64,000 bases of DNA from Pseudomonas sp. PSE14 (GTDB taxonomy: Bacteria > Pseudomonadota > Gammaproteobacteria > Pseudomonadales > Pseudomonadaceae). The notes under the pieces are model-generated. The model did not search any database. It was not told where the DNA came from and saw nothing but the letters and a program-made list of their open reading frames with translations. A program made the translations under genes and the position numbers. Positions 38,619 through 48,457 of this stretch are shown piece after piece (position 1 is the stretch's first letter; each line of letters starts with the position of its first letter). Where the stretch lies: the NCBI RefSeq assembly GCF_029203285.1, contig NZ_CP115669.1, positions 868,001-932,000 on the forward strand. Direction: 5' to 3'.

Positions 38619-39953
38619 TCACTCGCCCTTCAGGCCGTACTTCTTCACCTTGTCGAACAGCGTGGTCTTGGCCATGCCCAGGGCGTGCGCGGCCTGGCTG
38701 AGGTTGCCGGCGTGGCGCTCCAGGGCGGTGGACAGCAGGCTCTTCTCGAAGGCCTCCACGGCTTCGGCGAAGCGCGGCTCGCCGGCGTCCGGACCGAGGT
38801 TGCCGCCGGCCAGCACCGGCAGGCCGAGGGCGAAGCGTTCGGCGACGTTGCGCAGTTCGCGCACGTTGCCGGGCCAGTCGTGGGCCATCAGGGTGGCGGC
38901 GGTGGCGTTGTCGATGACCGGCGCCGGGCGGTCGAAGCGCAGCGAGGACTGCTGCAGGAAGTGTTCGAAGAGCATCAGGATGTCTTCGCGGCGTTCGCGC
39001 AGCGGCGGCAGGTTGAGGGTAACCACGTTGAGGCGGTAGTAGAGGTCGCTGCGGAAGCTGCCGTCGCGGCCCATGGCAGCGAGGTCGGACTTGGTGGCGG
39101 CGATCACCCGGCAATCCACCCGGATCAGCTCGTTGGAGCCCAGGCGTTCCAGCTGCTGCTCCTGCAGCACGCGCAGCAGCTTGATCTGCAGGTTCAGCGG
39201 CATGCTCTCTATTTCGTCGAGGAACAGGCTGCCGCCGTCGGCGTGCTCGATCTTGCCGATGCGGCGCTTGCCGGCGCCGGTGAAGGCGTGGGCTTCGTGG
39301 CCGAAGATTTCGCTGTCGATCAGGCTTTCCGGCAGGCCGCCGCAGTTGAGCGCGACGAAGGGCTTGGCCTGGCGCCGGCTGTAGTCGTGCAGGCAGCGGG
39401 CGACCAGTTCCTTGCCGGTGCCGGTCTCGCCTTCGATGAGCACATTGGCCGAGGTGTCGGCGACGTTGGTGATCAGCTCGCGCAGCGCCTGCATGGCCGG
39501 CGAGCGGCCGATCAGCCGGCTTTCCAGGGCCTGGCGGCCGGCCAACTGGCGGCGCAGCTGGCTGACCTCGCGGGTCAGCGCGCGCTGGGCCAGCGCCCGG
39601 CGCGCGGTGTCGACCAGACGTTCGGGGGAGAAGGGTTTCTCCATGAAGTCATAGGCGCCGTCACGCATGGCCTTCACCGCCATGGCGATGTCGCCGTGGC
39701 CGGTGATCAGCACCACCGGCAGGCTGGGGTCCAGCGCCTTGAGCTTCTCCAGCAACTGCAGCCCGCCCATGCCGGGCATGCGGATGTCGCTGACGACGAT
39801 GCCGGGGAAGTCGGCGCCGATCTTCTTCAGCGCTTCCTCGGCGCTGCCCACGCCGTCGCTGTCGATGTCTTCCAGGGCCAGCGCCTGCTGGCAGCCGAGC
39901 AGTACGTGCGGGTCGTCCTCGACGATCAGTACGCGCAGGGATTCTTCGCTCAT
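38619..39953 (-). CDS. aauR: Sigma-54 response regulator AauR (DctD type)
   Basis: A 444-residue NtrC-type regulator. Receiver domain 1-120 with phospho-acceptor D56 and K106-P107; AAA+ domain with Walker A GETGTGKE at 175-182, loop HAFTGA at 222-227 and Walker B GGSLFLDEIES; Fis-type C-terminus HAGNLSQAAHALGMAKTTL. It overlaps aauS by 4 bp. It should activate the aat transporter operon from the sigma-54 promoter at 47039 in response to acidic amino acids. The first Gly of the canonical GAFTGA is His here. The name rests on gene order with ggt and aat. Confidence 0.88.
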   Translation of the reverse strand: MSEESLRVLIVEDDPHVLLGCQQALALEDIDSDGVGSAEEALKKIGADFPGIVVSDIRMPGMGGLQLLEKLKALDPSLPVVLITGHGDIAMAVKAMRDGAYDFMEKPFSPERLVDTARRALAQRALTREVSQLRRQLAGRQALESRLIGRSPAMQALRELITNVADTSANVLIEGETGTGKELVARCLHDYSRRQAKPFVALNCGGLPESLIDSEIFGHEAHAFTGAGKRRIGKIEHADGGSLFLDEIESMPLNLQIKLLRVLQEQQLERLGSNELIRVDCRVIAATKSDLAAMGRDGSFRSDLYYRLNVVTLNLPPLRERREDILMLFEHFLQQSSLRFDRPAPVIDNATAATLMAHDWPGNVRELRNVAERFALGLPVLAGGNLGPDAGEPRFAEAVEAFEKSLLSTALERHAGNLSQAAHALGMAKTTLFDKVKKYGLKGE

Positions 39954-41842
39954 ACGGGATTCTCCAGGGCAGGCAGCAGCGGCAGGTAGAGCTCGAAGGC
40001 GGTGCCGCCGGCCTCCGGGTAGGCCACGCCCAGGCTGCCGCCGGCGGCGGTGGCGAGGCTGGCCGAAAGGGTCAGGCCCAGGCCCAGGCCGAGTTCGCCG
40101 GGCTTGGTGGTGAAGAAGGGTTCGAACAGGTGCGCGCGGGCATCCTGGGGGATGCCGGGGCCGTTGTCGCGTACGATCAGGCGATAGCGGTCGTCACCCT
40201 CGATGCGGCCTTCCAGCCAGAGCTGGCGGTCGTCCTGCGGGCTCATGGCGTCCAGGGCGTTGGCGATCAGGTTGACCAGTATCTGCTCCAGGCGGGTCTG
40301 GTCGATGGCCAGGCGGGCGTCGGGGAAGTCGCGGTGCAGGCTTACCGGCACCTCCTTGAGGCGCACCTGCAGGACCATCATCGCGGCGTCCACCGCCTTG
40401 CCCAGGCTGGCCTGGCCGTGGTCGTCGGCGCGCCGGGCGAAGGCGCGCAGGCTGGCCGTGATGCGACCCATGCGGTCGACCATTTCGTTGATGGCGACCA
40501 GGTTGCTGCTGGCGATATCCAGCTTGCCGCGCGCCAGGAAGCGCACGGTGTTGCCCGAGAGGGTGCGCAACGCCGCCAGCGGCTGGTTGAGTTCGTGGGC
40601 GATGCTGGTGGACATCTGCCCGATCACCGCCAGCTTGCCGGCCTGCACCAGGCGGTCCTGGGCCTTGCGCAGGGTGTCCTCGGCCTGGCGGCGTTCGCGG
40701 ATCTGCTCGCGCAGGTGCTGGTTGCTGGCGCGCAGGTCGCTGGTGCGTTCGGCGATGCGTCGCTCCAGGGCGTTGTTGGCCTGCTCCAGTGCCTCGCGGG
40801 CGGCGAGGCGGGTGGCGATGACCTTGCGCCGCTCGTTCGAGGCGATCAGCAGGAAGGCCAGCAGGGCAAAGCCCAGCGCGGCGAGCATGCCGTGGATCAT
40901 GGCTTCGCGGCGCACGTCGTGCAGTGGGCTGAGCAGGGTGAAGTTCCACGAGGTGTCGTTGAGGCGGCGGGTCTGCATCAGGTAGCTGACGGGGTTGTGG
41001 CCGTCGGCTTCCGGCGACTGTGGCGGGAAGCTGATTTCCTCCACGCCGTCGCCAAGCGAACGGCGTGTAAGCGGCTGCCATTCGTTGAGCGCCCACCAGT
41101 AGTACTGCAGGCTGCGCGCCATGCGTTCCTTGTCGTCGGCGCTGAGCGGGCGCACGGCTTTCAGGCGCAGGGCGGGATCGCTGGAGAGGATGATGATGCC
41201 GTTCTCGTCGCTGACGAAGGCTTGCAGGCGGGCTTTCTGCCAGCGCTCTTCGAGCGCATCCATCTTCACCTTGACCACCGCCACGCCGATGATCTGGTCG
41301 CCGCTGACCAGACCATGGGCCAGGTAGTAGCCGGGCTCGCCGGTGGTGCTGTCCATGCCGTAGAAGCGCCCCGGGCGGCCGGCCATGGCGTCCTGGAAGT
41401 AGGCGCGGAAGGACTGGTCCTCGCCCTGGTAGCTGTCCACGTTCTGCCAGTTGCTGGTGGCCAGCACCCGCCCGGAGGTATCCAGCAGGTAGATGGCGCG
41501 GCTGCCGGCGCGGCGGTTCAGGCCTTCGAGGTAGGCGTTGACCAGGTTGCGGTTGTAGGGGGTGGGGTCGAGCAGCAGGCGCGTGACGTTCTTTTCCAGC
41601 TCCAGCACGCTGGGCAGGTAGGAGTAGCGGCTCATCTCGCTTTCCACGCCGCGGGCGTGCAGCTCCAGCTGGCGTTCGCCGCTGCCGATCAGGGCGCGGG
41701 TGCCGGCGCCATCACTGATCAGGTAGCCGCCGTAGCCGAAGCCCAGGGTGAGCAGGAGCAGCAGGATAGGCAAGAGGAGGTTGCGCAGCAGGCGTGGTTT
41801 CACGGTGAGCGGCGGTGGCAATGGGCTGGGAGGGCATTGCAT
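39950..41842 (-). CDS. aauS: Sensor histidine kinase AauS (DctB type)
   Basis: A 630-residue membrane kinase. TM1 at ~15-35 (RNLLLPILLLLLTLGFGYGG), a large periplasmic double-PAS-type (dCache) sensor, TM2 near 300 (LAALGFALLAFLLIASNERR), a coiled coil, the H-box QMSTSIAHELNQPLAALRTL, N-box NLIANALDAM and G-box LGLGLTLSASLA. It phosphorylates AauR. The start at 41842 is preferred to 41908 because it gives a short N-terminus before TM1. The ligand is presumably glutamate, glutamine or aspartate, by analogy. It lies 83 bp after ggt. Confidence 0.88.
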   Translation of the reverse strand: MQCPPSPLPPPLTVKPRLLRNLLLPILLLLLTLGFGYGGYLISDGAGTRALIGSGERQLELHARGVESEMSRYSYLPSVLELEKNVTRLLLDPTPYNRNLVNAYLEGLNRRAGSRAIYLLDTSGRVLATSNWQNVDSYQGEDQSFRAYFQDAMAGRPGRFYGMDSTTGEPGYYLAHGLVSGDQIIGVAVVKVKMDALEERWQKARLQAFVSDENGIIILSSDPALRLKAVRPLSADDKERMARSLQYYWWALNEWQPLTRRSLGDGVEEISFPPQSPEADGHNPVSYLMQTRRLNDTSWNFTLLSPLHDVRREAMIHGMLAALGFALLAFLLIASNERRKVIATRLAAREALEQANNALERRIAERTSDLRASNQHLREQIRERRQAEDTLRKAQDRLVQAGKLAVIGQMSTSIAHELNQPLAALRTLSGNTVRFLARGKLDIASSNLVAINEMVDRMGRITASLRAFARRADDHGQASLGKAVDAAMMVLQVRLKEVPVSLHRDFPDARLAIDQTRLEQILVNLIANALDAMSPQDDRQLWLEGRIEGDDRYRLIVRDNGPGIPQDARAHLFEPFFTTKPGELGLGLGLTLSASLATAAGGSLGVAYPEAGGTAFELYLPLLPALENPV

Positions 41843-41925
41843 CACAGTCGTCCGGGCCGAACCAGCCCAGTGCCGGGGTGCGGCAATGGACTGGTTCGGA
41901 TACCACATGGTGCGCGTTCCGGGGA

Positions 41926-43599
<1,674 letters not shown>

Positions 43600-43637
43600 G
43601 GGTTTTCCTTATTTATTGTTGTGCTTGCGGTGAGGCT

Positions 43638-43663
43638 GAACGCCCCGGCGAACCGGGGCGTTC
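43638..43663 (-). terminator. Hairpin between aatP and ggt
   Basis: Ten-bp perfect stem GAACGCCCCG / CGGGGCGTTC with a GCGAAC-type loop, without a T run. It could partially terminate or stabilise the aat transcript before ggt. Confidence 0.5.
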
Positions 43664-43683
43664 GGGTAGAACAAGAAGCTGGA

Positions 43684-44418
43684 TCAGTGCGGCAGGATCT
43701 TGGCGAGGAACTGCTGGGTGCGCTCGGCACGGTTCTGCAGGTCGCCGAAGAACTCTTCCTTCGGACAGTCTTCGACGATCTGCCCACGATCCATGAAGAT
43801 CACCCGGTCGGCGACCTTGCGCGCAAAGCCCATCTCGTGGGTCACGCACATCATGGTCATGCCTTCCTGGGCGAGCTGGACCATCACGTCGAGCACCTCG
43901 TTGACCATCTCCGGGTCCAGCGCCGAGGTCGGTTCGTCGAACAGCATGACGATCGGGTCCATGGCCAGCGCGCGGGCGATCGCCACGCGCTGCTGCTGGC
44001 CGCCGGAGAGCTGGCCGGGGTGCTTGTGGGCATGGGCCTTGAGGCCGACGCGGTCGAGCAGCTTCATGCCCTTGTCCATCGCCTCTTCCTTGCTCCGGCC
44101 CAGGACCTTGCGCTGGGCGATGGTCAGGTTCTCGGTGATGGACAGGTGCGGGAACAGCTCGAAGTGCTGGAACACCATGCCGACGCGCGAGCGCAGTTTC
44201 GGCAGGTCGGTCTTGGGGTTGGCGATGGAGGTGCCGTCGACGGTGATGTCGCCCTTCTGGAAGGGTTCCAGCGCGTTGACGCACTTGATCAGGGTCGACT
44301 TGCCCGAGCCGGACGGACCGCAGACCACCACCACTTCGCCCTTGGCGACCTGGGTGTTGCAGTCGGTGAGAACCTGGAAGTCGCCGTACCACTTGCTGAC
44401 GTTATCGATGGAGATCAT
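43684..44418 (-). CDS. aatP: ABC transporter ATPase for acidic amino acids
   Basis: The ATP-binding subunit (244 residues) of a PAAT-family importer. Walker [12 protein letters not shown]-loop [12 protein letters not shown], signature [15 protein letters not shown], Walker [15 protein letters not shown] and the switch histidine in [10 protein letters not shown] are all present. Typical of GltL/AatP. It overlaps aatM by 4 bp, so the complex is co-translated. Confidence 0.95.
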   Translation of the reverse strand: MISIDNVSKWYGDFQVLTDCNTQVAKGEVVVVCGPSGSGKSTLIKCVNALEPFQKGDITVDGTSIANPKTDLPKLRSRVGMVFQHFELFPHLSITENLTIAQRKVLGRSKEEAMDKGMKLLDRVGLKAHAHKHPGQLSGGQQQRVAIARALAMDPIVMLFDEPTSALDPEMVNEVLDVMVQLAQEGMTMMCVTHEMGFARKVADRVIFMDRGQIVEDCPKEEFFGDLQNRAERTQQFLAKILPH

Positions 44419-45083
44419 ACGGTTAACCTTTTCTGCAGGCGCTTCACGCCGAAGGACGCGGCGAAGCTGATGACGAAGTAGACGAGACCGGCAAAGATCA
44501 GGAACTCATGGGGCTGGCCGATGATGTCGCCACGGGAGCGAGCGGCGTTGAGGAAGTCCATCAGGCCCACCGAGTACACCAGCGAGGTGTCCTGGAACAG
44601 GATGATGCTTTGCTGCAGCAGCAGCGGGGTCATCTTGCGGAACGCCTGGGGCAGGATGATCAGGCGCATGGCCTGGCCATAGGTCATGCCCAGGGCGTAG
44701 GACGCGCCGATCTGGCCCTTCGGGATGGCCTGGATGCCAGCGCGGACGATCTCGCAGTAGTAGGCCGCCTCGAACATCATGAAGGCCACCAGGCACGAGG
44801 TGAACGCACCCACCGGGGTGTCCTGGCCGGTGATCCAGCGCAGGATGAAGGGCACCGCGAAGTAGAACCAGGTGATCACCAGCAGCAGCGGGATCGAGCG
44901 GAAGTAGTTCACGTAGAAGCCGGCGATGTTCGACAGCAGCTTGCTGTTGGACAGGCGCATCAGCGCCAGGATGGTGCCCAGCACCACGCCGCCCAGCACG
45001 CCCAGCGCCATCAGCTGCAGGGTGGTGAGCATGCCTTCCCACAGGCCGGGGAGGGCGGGGACGATCTGACTGAAGTCCATCAT
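44415..45083 (-). CDS. aatM: ABC transporter permease (acidic amino acids), AatM
   Basis: A 222-residue inner-membrane permease with about five helices of the HisM/GltK group. The coupling loop to the ATPase is [20 protein letters not shown], followed by [16 protein letters not shown]. Together with AatQ it forms the heterodimeric pore. Its start overlaps the aatQ stop by 4 bp. Confidence 0.93.
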   Translation of the reverse strand: MMDFSQIVPALPGLWEGMLTTLQLMALGVLGGVVLGTILALMRLSNSKLLSNIAGFYVNYFRSIPLLLVITWFYFAVPFILRWITGQDTPVGAFTSCLVAFMMFEAAYYCEIVRAGIQAIPKGQIGASYALGMTYGQAMRLIILPQAFRKMTPLLLQQSIILFQDTSLVYSVGLMDFLNAARSRGDIIGQPHEFLIFAGLVYFVISFAASFGVKRLQKRLTV

Positions 45084-45826
45084 TTACCTCCCACGGAAAT
45101 CAGGCCCGGTACCGCGACCTTCTTCTCGACCATGCGCATGGACAGCATCAGGCTCATGTTCAGGGTGAAGTAGATCAGCGTGGCCAGGGTGAAGGCCTCG
45201 AACAGGTTGGCGCTGAACTCGGCGGTCTGCTTGGTCTGTGCCAGCAGCTCCATGAGGCCGATCAGCGACGCCACCGAGGAGTTCTTGAAGACGTTGAGGA
45301 ATTCGGAGGTCAGCGGCGGAATGATGATGCGGAAGGCCTGCGGCAGCAGCACGTGGCGGTAGATCGCCGGCAGGCGGAAGCCCATGGCGCTGGCGGCGGC
45401 GAGCTGGCCCTTGGGCAGCGCCTGGATGCCGGTGCGCACCTGTTCGCAGACCCGCGCGGCGGTGAACAGGCCCAGGCACACGACGACGCTGACGAAGGCC
45501 GAGGTTTCCGGCGCCAGGCCCAGCTTGAACCAGTCCTGGATCGGCTGCGGCAGGTAGTCCGGCACCAGGAAGTACCAGATGAACAGCTGCACCAGCAGCG
45601 GCACGTTGCGGAACAGCTCCACGTAGGCGGTGGCGATGCCGGACAGCCAGCGGTTGGGCAGGGTGCGCATCACCCCCAGCAGCGAGCCGAGCGCCAGGGC
45701 GATGACCCAGGCCGCGAGCGAGACGGCGATGGTCCAGCCAAGGCCGGTGATGTACCAGTCCAGGTAGCGCTCATCGCCGATCCCGGTGGACTTGAAGAAC
45801 ACGCCCCAGTCCCAGTTGTAGTCCAT
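45080..45826 (-). CDS. aatQ: ABC transporter permease (acidic amino acids), AatQ
   Basis: A 248-residue permease of the GltJ group, about five helices. The start MDYNWDWGVFFKS is highly typical; the EAA loop is EQVRTGIQALPKGQLAAASA, followed by MGFRLPAIYRHVLLPQAFR. A GAGGGGAAAC ribosome binding site supports the ATG at 45826. The 219 bp before it carry a strong hairpin (45977) separating it from aatJ. Confidence 0.93.
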   Translation of the reverse strand: MDYNWDWGVFFKSTGIGDERYLDWYITGLGWTIAVSLAAWVIALALGSLLGVMRTLPNRWLSGIATAYVELFRNVPLLVQLFIWYFLVPDYLPQPIQDWFKLGLAPETSAFVSVVVCLGLFTAARVCEQVRTGIQALPKGQLAAASAMGFRLPAIYRHVLLPQAFRIIIPPLTSEFLNVFKNSSVASLIGLMELLAQTKQTAEFSANLFEAFTLATLIYFTLNMSLMLSMRMVEKKVAVPGLISVGGK

Positions 45827-45976
45827 GTCGGGTTTCCCCTCAGAGTCGTTCACGCTCCGTTGCGCGGAGAGTGAACAGGTATTTGTATTCACGGCACGAA
45901 GCCGGAAGCGGGCATGCAGCGGCCCGCCACCCGCGGGTAGCGGGTGTTCCGGCATCGTCATCAGGAGGAGTGGGCC

Positions 45977-45999
45977 GGGAGCGCAGGGCCTGCGCTCCC
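45977..45999 (-). other. Intercistronic hairpin between aatJ and aatQ
   Basis: Near-perfect 23-bp palindrome: GGGAGCGCAGG and CCTGCGCTCCC around one base, with no T run. Placed after the binding-protein gene it would stabilise the aatJ mRNA and lower read-through to aatQMP, the usual way periplasmic binding proteins are made in excess. Confidence 0.6.
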
Positions 46000-46045
46000 G
46001 ATCCCCCGCGTGGCTGTGCCTTATGGGCGCAGCCGCGCGCGACCG

Positions 46046-46954
46046 TTACATCTGCTCGGCAGACTTGTCGGTCGGAGTGGCGATCAGCTTCTTGAGCTCA
46101 TCGCTCATCGGGAAATTGAGGTTCAGGTTCTTCGGCGGGATCGGCTTCATGAACCACTGGTCGTAGATCTTGTTGACTTCACCCGAGGCGAAGGTGTCGG
46201 CGATGGCCTTGTCGACCACCTTCTTGAACGGTGCGTCGCCCTTGCGGACCATGCACGCGTAGATTTCGTAGGACTGCGGCTTGCCGACCACGTGCCAGTC
46301 GGCCGGGTTCTTGGCCTTGGCCATTTCGCCGTAGAGCAGCGCGTCGTCCATCATGAAGGCCACGGCGCGGCCGGATTCGAGCATCAGGAAGGACTCGCCG
46401 TGGTCCTTGGCCGAGATGATGTTCATGCCCATCTTCTTCTCGGCGTTCATCTGCTTGAGCAGGCGCTCGGAGGTGGTGCCGGCGGTGGTCACCACGTTCT
46501 TGCCGTTCAGGTCGGCGAAATCGTTGATGCCCGAGGTGGTCTTGGTCAGCAGGCGAGTGCCGACTTCGAAGATGCCGACGGAGAAGTCGACCTGCTTCTG
46601 GCGCTCCAGGTTGTTGGTGGTGGAGCCGCACTCGATGTCCACGGTGCCGTTCTGCACCAGCGGGATACGGGTCTGGGAGGTGACCAGGTTGTAGCGCACC
46701 TTCAGGTCCGGCAGGTTCAGCTCTTTCTTCAGGGCTTCGACGACCTTCAGCTGCAGGTCATGGGAGTAGCCCACTGGCTGGCGCGGATCGGTGGCGAGGT
46801 AGGAGAAGGGGATGGACGCGTCACGGTGGCCGAGGACGACGGTGCCGGAGTCCTTGATCTTCTTCAGGGTACCGGTGAGCTCTTCAGCGACGACGGGAGT
46901 GGCGAGCAGGGCTGCGACAATGGCGGCGCCCAACGCACGGGGTGCGAAACGCAT
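46046..46954 (-). CDS. aatJ: Periplasmic glutamate/aspartate-binding protein AatJ
   Basis: A 302-residue solute-binding protein with signal peptide (ALGAAIVAALLATPVVA then E). Family 3 features: TLKKIKDSGTVVLGHRDASI, PFSYLATDPRQPVGYSHDL and VDIECGSTTNNLERQKQVDF, which is diagnostic of the GltI/AatJ acidic-amino-acid group. First gene of the aatJQMP-ggt operon, under the sigma-54 promoter at 47039. Confidence 0.95.
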   Translation of the reverse strand: MRFAPRALGAAIVAALLATPVVAEELTGTLKKIKDSGTVVLGHRDASIPFSYLATDPRQPVGYSHDLQLKVVEALKKELNLPDLKVRYNLVTSQTRIPLVQNGTVDIECGSTTNNLERQKQVDFSVGIFEVGTRLLTKTTSGINDFADLNGKNVVTTAGTTSERLLKQMNAEKKMGMNIISAKDHGESFLMLESGRAVAFMMDDALLYGEMAKAKNPADWHVVGKPQSYEIYACMVRKGDAPFKKVVDKAIADTFASGEVNKIYDQWFMKPIPPKNLNLNFPMSDELKKLIATPTDKSAEQM

Positions 46955-47038
46955 GGAATCTACCTCGACTGGTTGTGTTTGTTATTCAGTCCTGCGACTG
47001 GCGAGGGGTAGCCATGCCGCATGCTCGGGATTGACAGG

Positions 47039-47054
47039 AGCAGGCTCTGTGCCA
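47039..47054 (-). promoter_or_regulatory. Sigma-54 promoter of the aat operon
   Basis: Minus strand TGGCACA-GAGC-CTGCT: GG at -24 and GC at -12 in exact register. Transcription would start near 47028, some 73 bp before aatJ. AauR boxes lie 80-140 bp upstream. Confidence 0.78.
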
Positions 47055-47130
47055 ACTTCTGCACCTGTTTTTAAGTGACTGAATATAAAGGATATTTTGA
47101 TTTATAGCCGAGACTGGTGCGTGGCGCGCT

Positions 47131-47146
47131 GTTCGGTAATCCGGAT
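47131..47146. promoter_or_regulatory. AauR box, distal (imperfect)
   Basis: TTCGG-TAAT-CCGGA at 47132-47145 against the motif TTCGG-N4-CCGAA I remember for P. putida AauR; one mismatch. It is 31 bp further from the perfect box, about three helical turns. Confidence 0.6.
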
Positions 47147-47160
47147 ATTCGACGAATTCA

Positions 47161-47178
47161 CGTTCGGAAATCCGAACG
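47161..47178. promoter_or_regulatory. AauR box, perfect palindrome
   Basis: CGTTCGGAAATCCGAACG, an 18-bp palindrome containing TTCGG-AAAT-CCGAA. It lies about 107-124 bp upstream of the sigma-54 promoter. The rest of the 317-bp gap upstream of aatJ (46955-47271) shows only these regulatory sites. Confidence 0.75.
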
Positions 47179-47271
47179 ATTGCTGCCGGAGCTTCGCCTG
47201 GGAACTTTGCCTGGAGGCCGCGCCAGTGTCGGAACCGCCGGAGCGAGGCGGCGGTTCCAGGGGGAGTGGCT

Positions 47272-48333
47272 TCAGTCCTGGTCGCTGGCCTGTGCGGCGG
47301 CGAGTCCCTCGCGGCGCAACAGCTCGCGCTTGCGCGGCAGCCCCCAGCGGTAGCCGCCTTCACCGGTACCGCCGACCACCCGGTGGCAGGGCACCAGCAG
47401 GCCGACATTGTTGCTGGCGCAGGCGCGGGCGATGGCGCGGGGATGGCTGCCCAACTGTTCGGCCAGCTCGCCGTAGCGCCGCGTTTCGCCGCTGGGGATG
47501 CGCGTGAGGGCGCGCCAGACGCGCAGCTGGAAGGCGCTGCCGTGCAGGTCCAGCGGCAGGTGGGCGGCCTGTTCGGGCTCCGCCAGCTGCGCCAGGACCT
47601 GCTGCAGCCAGTCGCCCAGACCCGCATCGTCGCGCACGCGCTCGGCGGCGCCGAAACGCTCGGCCAGTTGTTGTTCCAGCTCGCTGGCCTCGTCGGCGAA
47701 CAGCAAGGCGCAGACGCCCTTGTCGGTAGCCGCCAGCAGCATCTGTCCGAGCGGGCAGGGTGCGATGACGTAGCGCAGGCGTTCTCCTGCACCTTTTTGC
47801 CGGCGCTGCGCCGGGGTCAGCGGGGTGGCGCTTTCGTAGAGGGCGCGGGTCCCGGAGTAGCCGGCTTCCAACGCCGCATCCAGTACCGAGCGCGCTTGCG
47901 GCAGGGCGGCGGCCAGGCGCTGTTCGCGGCGTGACTCGGCCCAGGCGCGCGGGGTCAGGCCGGTGCGTGCCTTGAAGGCGCGGGCCAGGTGCGAGGCGGA
48001 GAGACCGATGCGGCCAGCCAGTTCGTCCAGGGTCAGTGGCTTCTCCGCGCGGTCGAGCAGGTCGCAGGCCGCGGCGACCAGTGCATCCAGCTGCTCGCGG
48101 GGGCTCGGGCCGTTCGGCGAGCAGCGCTTGCACGGGCGGAAACCGGCGGCCTCGGCGGCGGCCGGGCTTTCGTGGAAGGCCACATTGCCACGCGAAGGCC
48201 GGCGGGCCGGGCAATTGGGGCGGCAGTAGACGCCGGTGGAGCGCACGCTGAAGACGAAGCGCCCCTCGAAGTGCGCGTCCCGCTCGCAGACGGCCTGCCA
48301 GCAACGCTCAGGGTTCAGTTCGAGGCTCATCAT
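47272..48333 (-). CDS. ada: Ada: methylphosphotriester / O6-methylguanine-DNA methyltransferase and activator
   Basis: A 353-residue Ada with all three parts: N-terminal zinc domain with Cys37, Cys41, Cys68 and Cys71 (Cys37 receives the methyl group from phosphotriesters), an AraC-type helix-turn-helix (LDELAGRIGLSASHLARAFK), and the suicide methyltransferase with PCHRVVG, Cys ~316. Methylated Ada activates its own regulon. The fused full-length form is present. It is divergent from the sensor kinase gene. The role is DNA alkylation repair. Confidence 0.94.
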   Translation of the reverse strand: MMSLELNPERCWQAVCERDAHFEGRFVFSVRSTGVYCRPNCPARRPSRGNVAFHESPAAAEAAGFRPCKRCSPNGPSPREQLDALVAAACDLLDRAEKPLTLDELAGRIGLSASHLARAFKARTGLTPRAWAESRREQRLAAALPQARSVLDAALEAGYSGTRALYESATPLTPAQRRQKGAGERLRYVIAPCPLGQMLLAATDKGVCALLFADEASELEQQLAERFGAAERVRDDAGLGDWLQQVLAQLAEPEQAAHLPLDLHGSAFQLRVWRALTRIPSGETRRYGELAEQLGSHPRAIARACASNNVGLLVPCHRVVGGTGEGGYRWGLPRKRELLRREGLAAAQASDQD

Positions 48334-48457
48334 GGTGGGTCTCCATGGAATTCGGCGATGGGGAAATTGTCTGTCCGCCGTTGCGGGCGGGCAATCCGCA
48401 TCGCGTTTTCAAACTGCGGGCTACGCTTGCCGATGTCCGCCTTCAGAGAGCGTTGCC

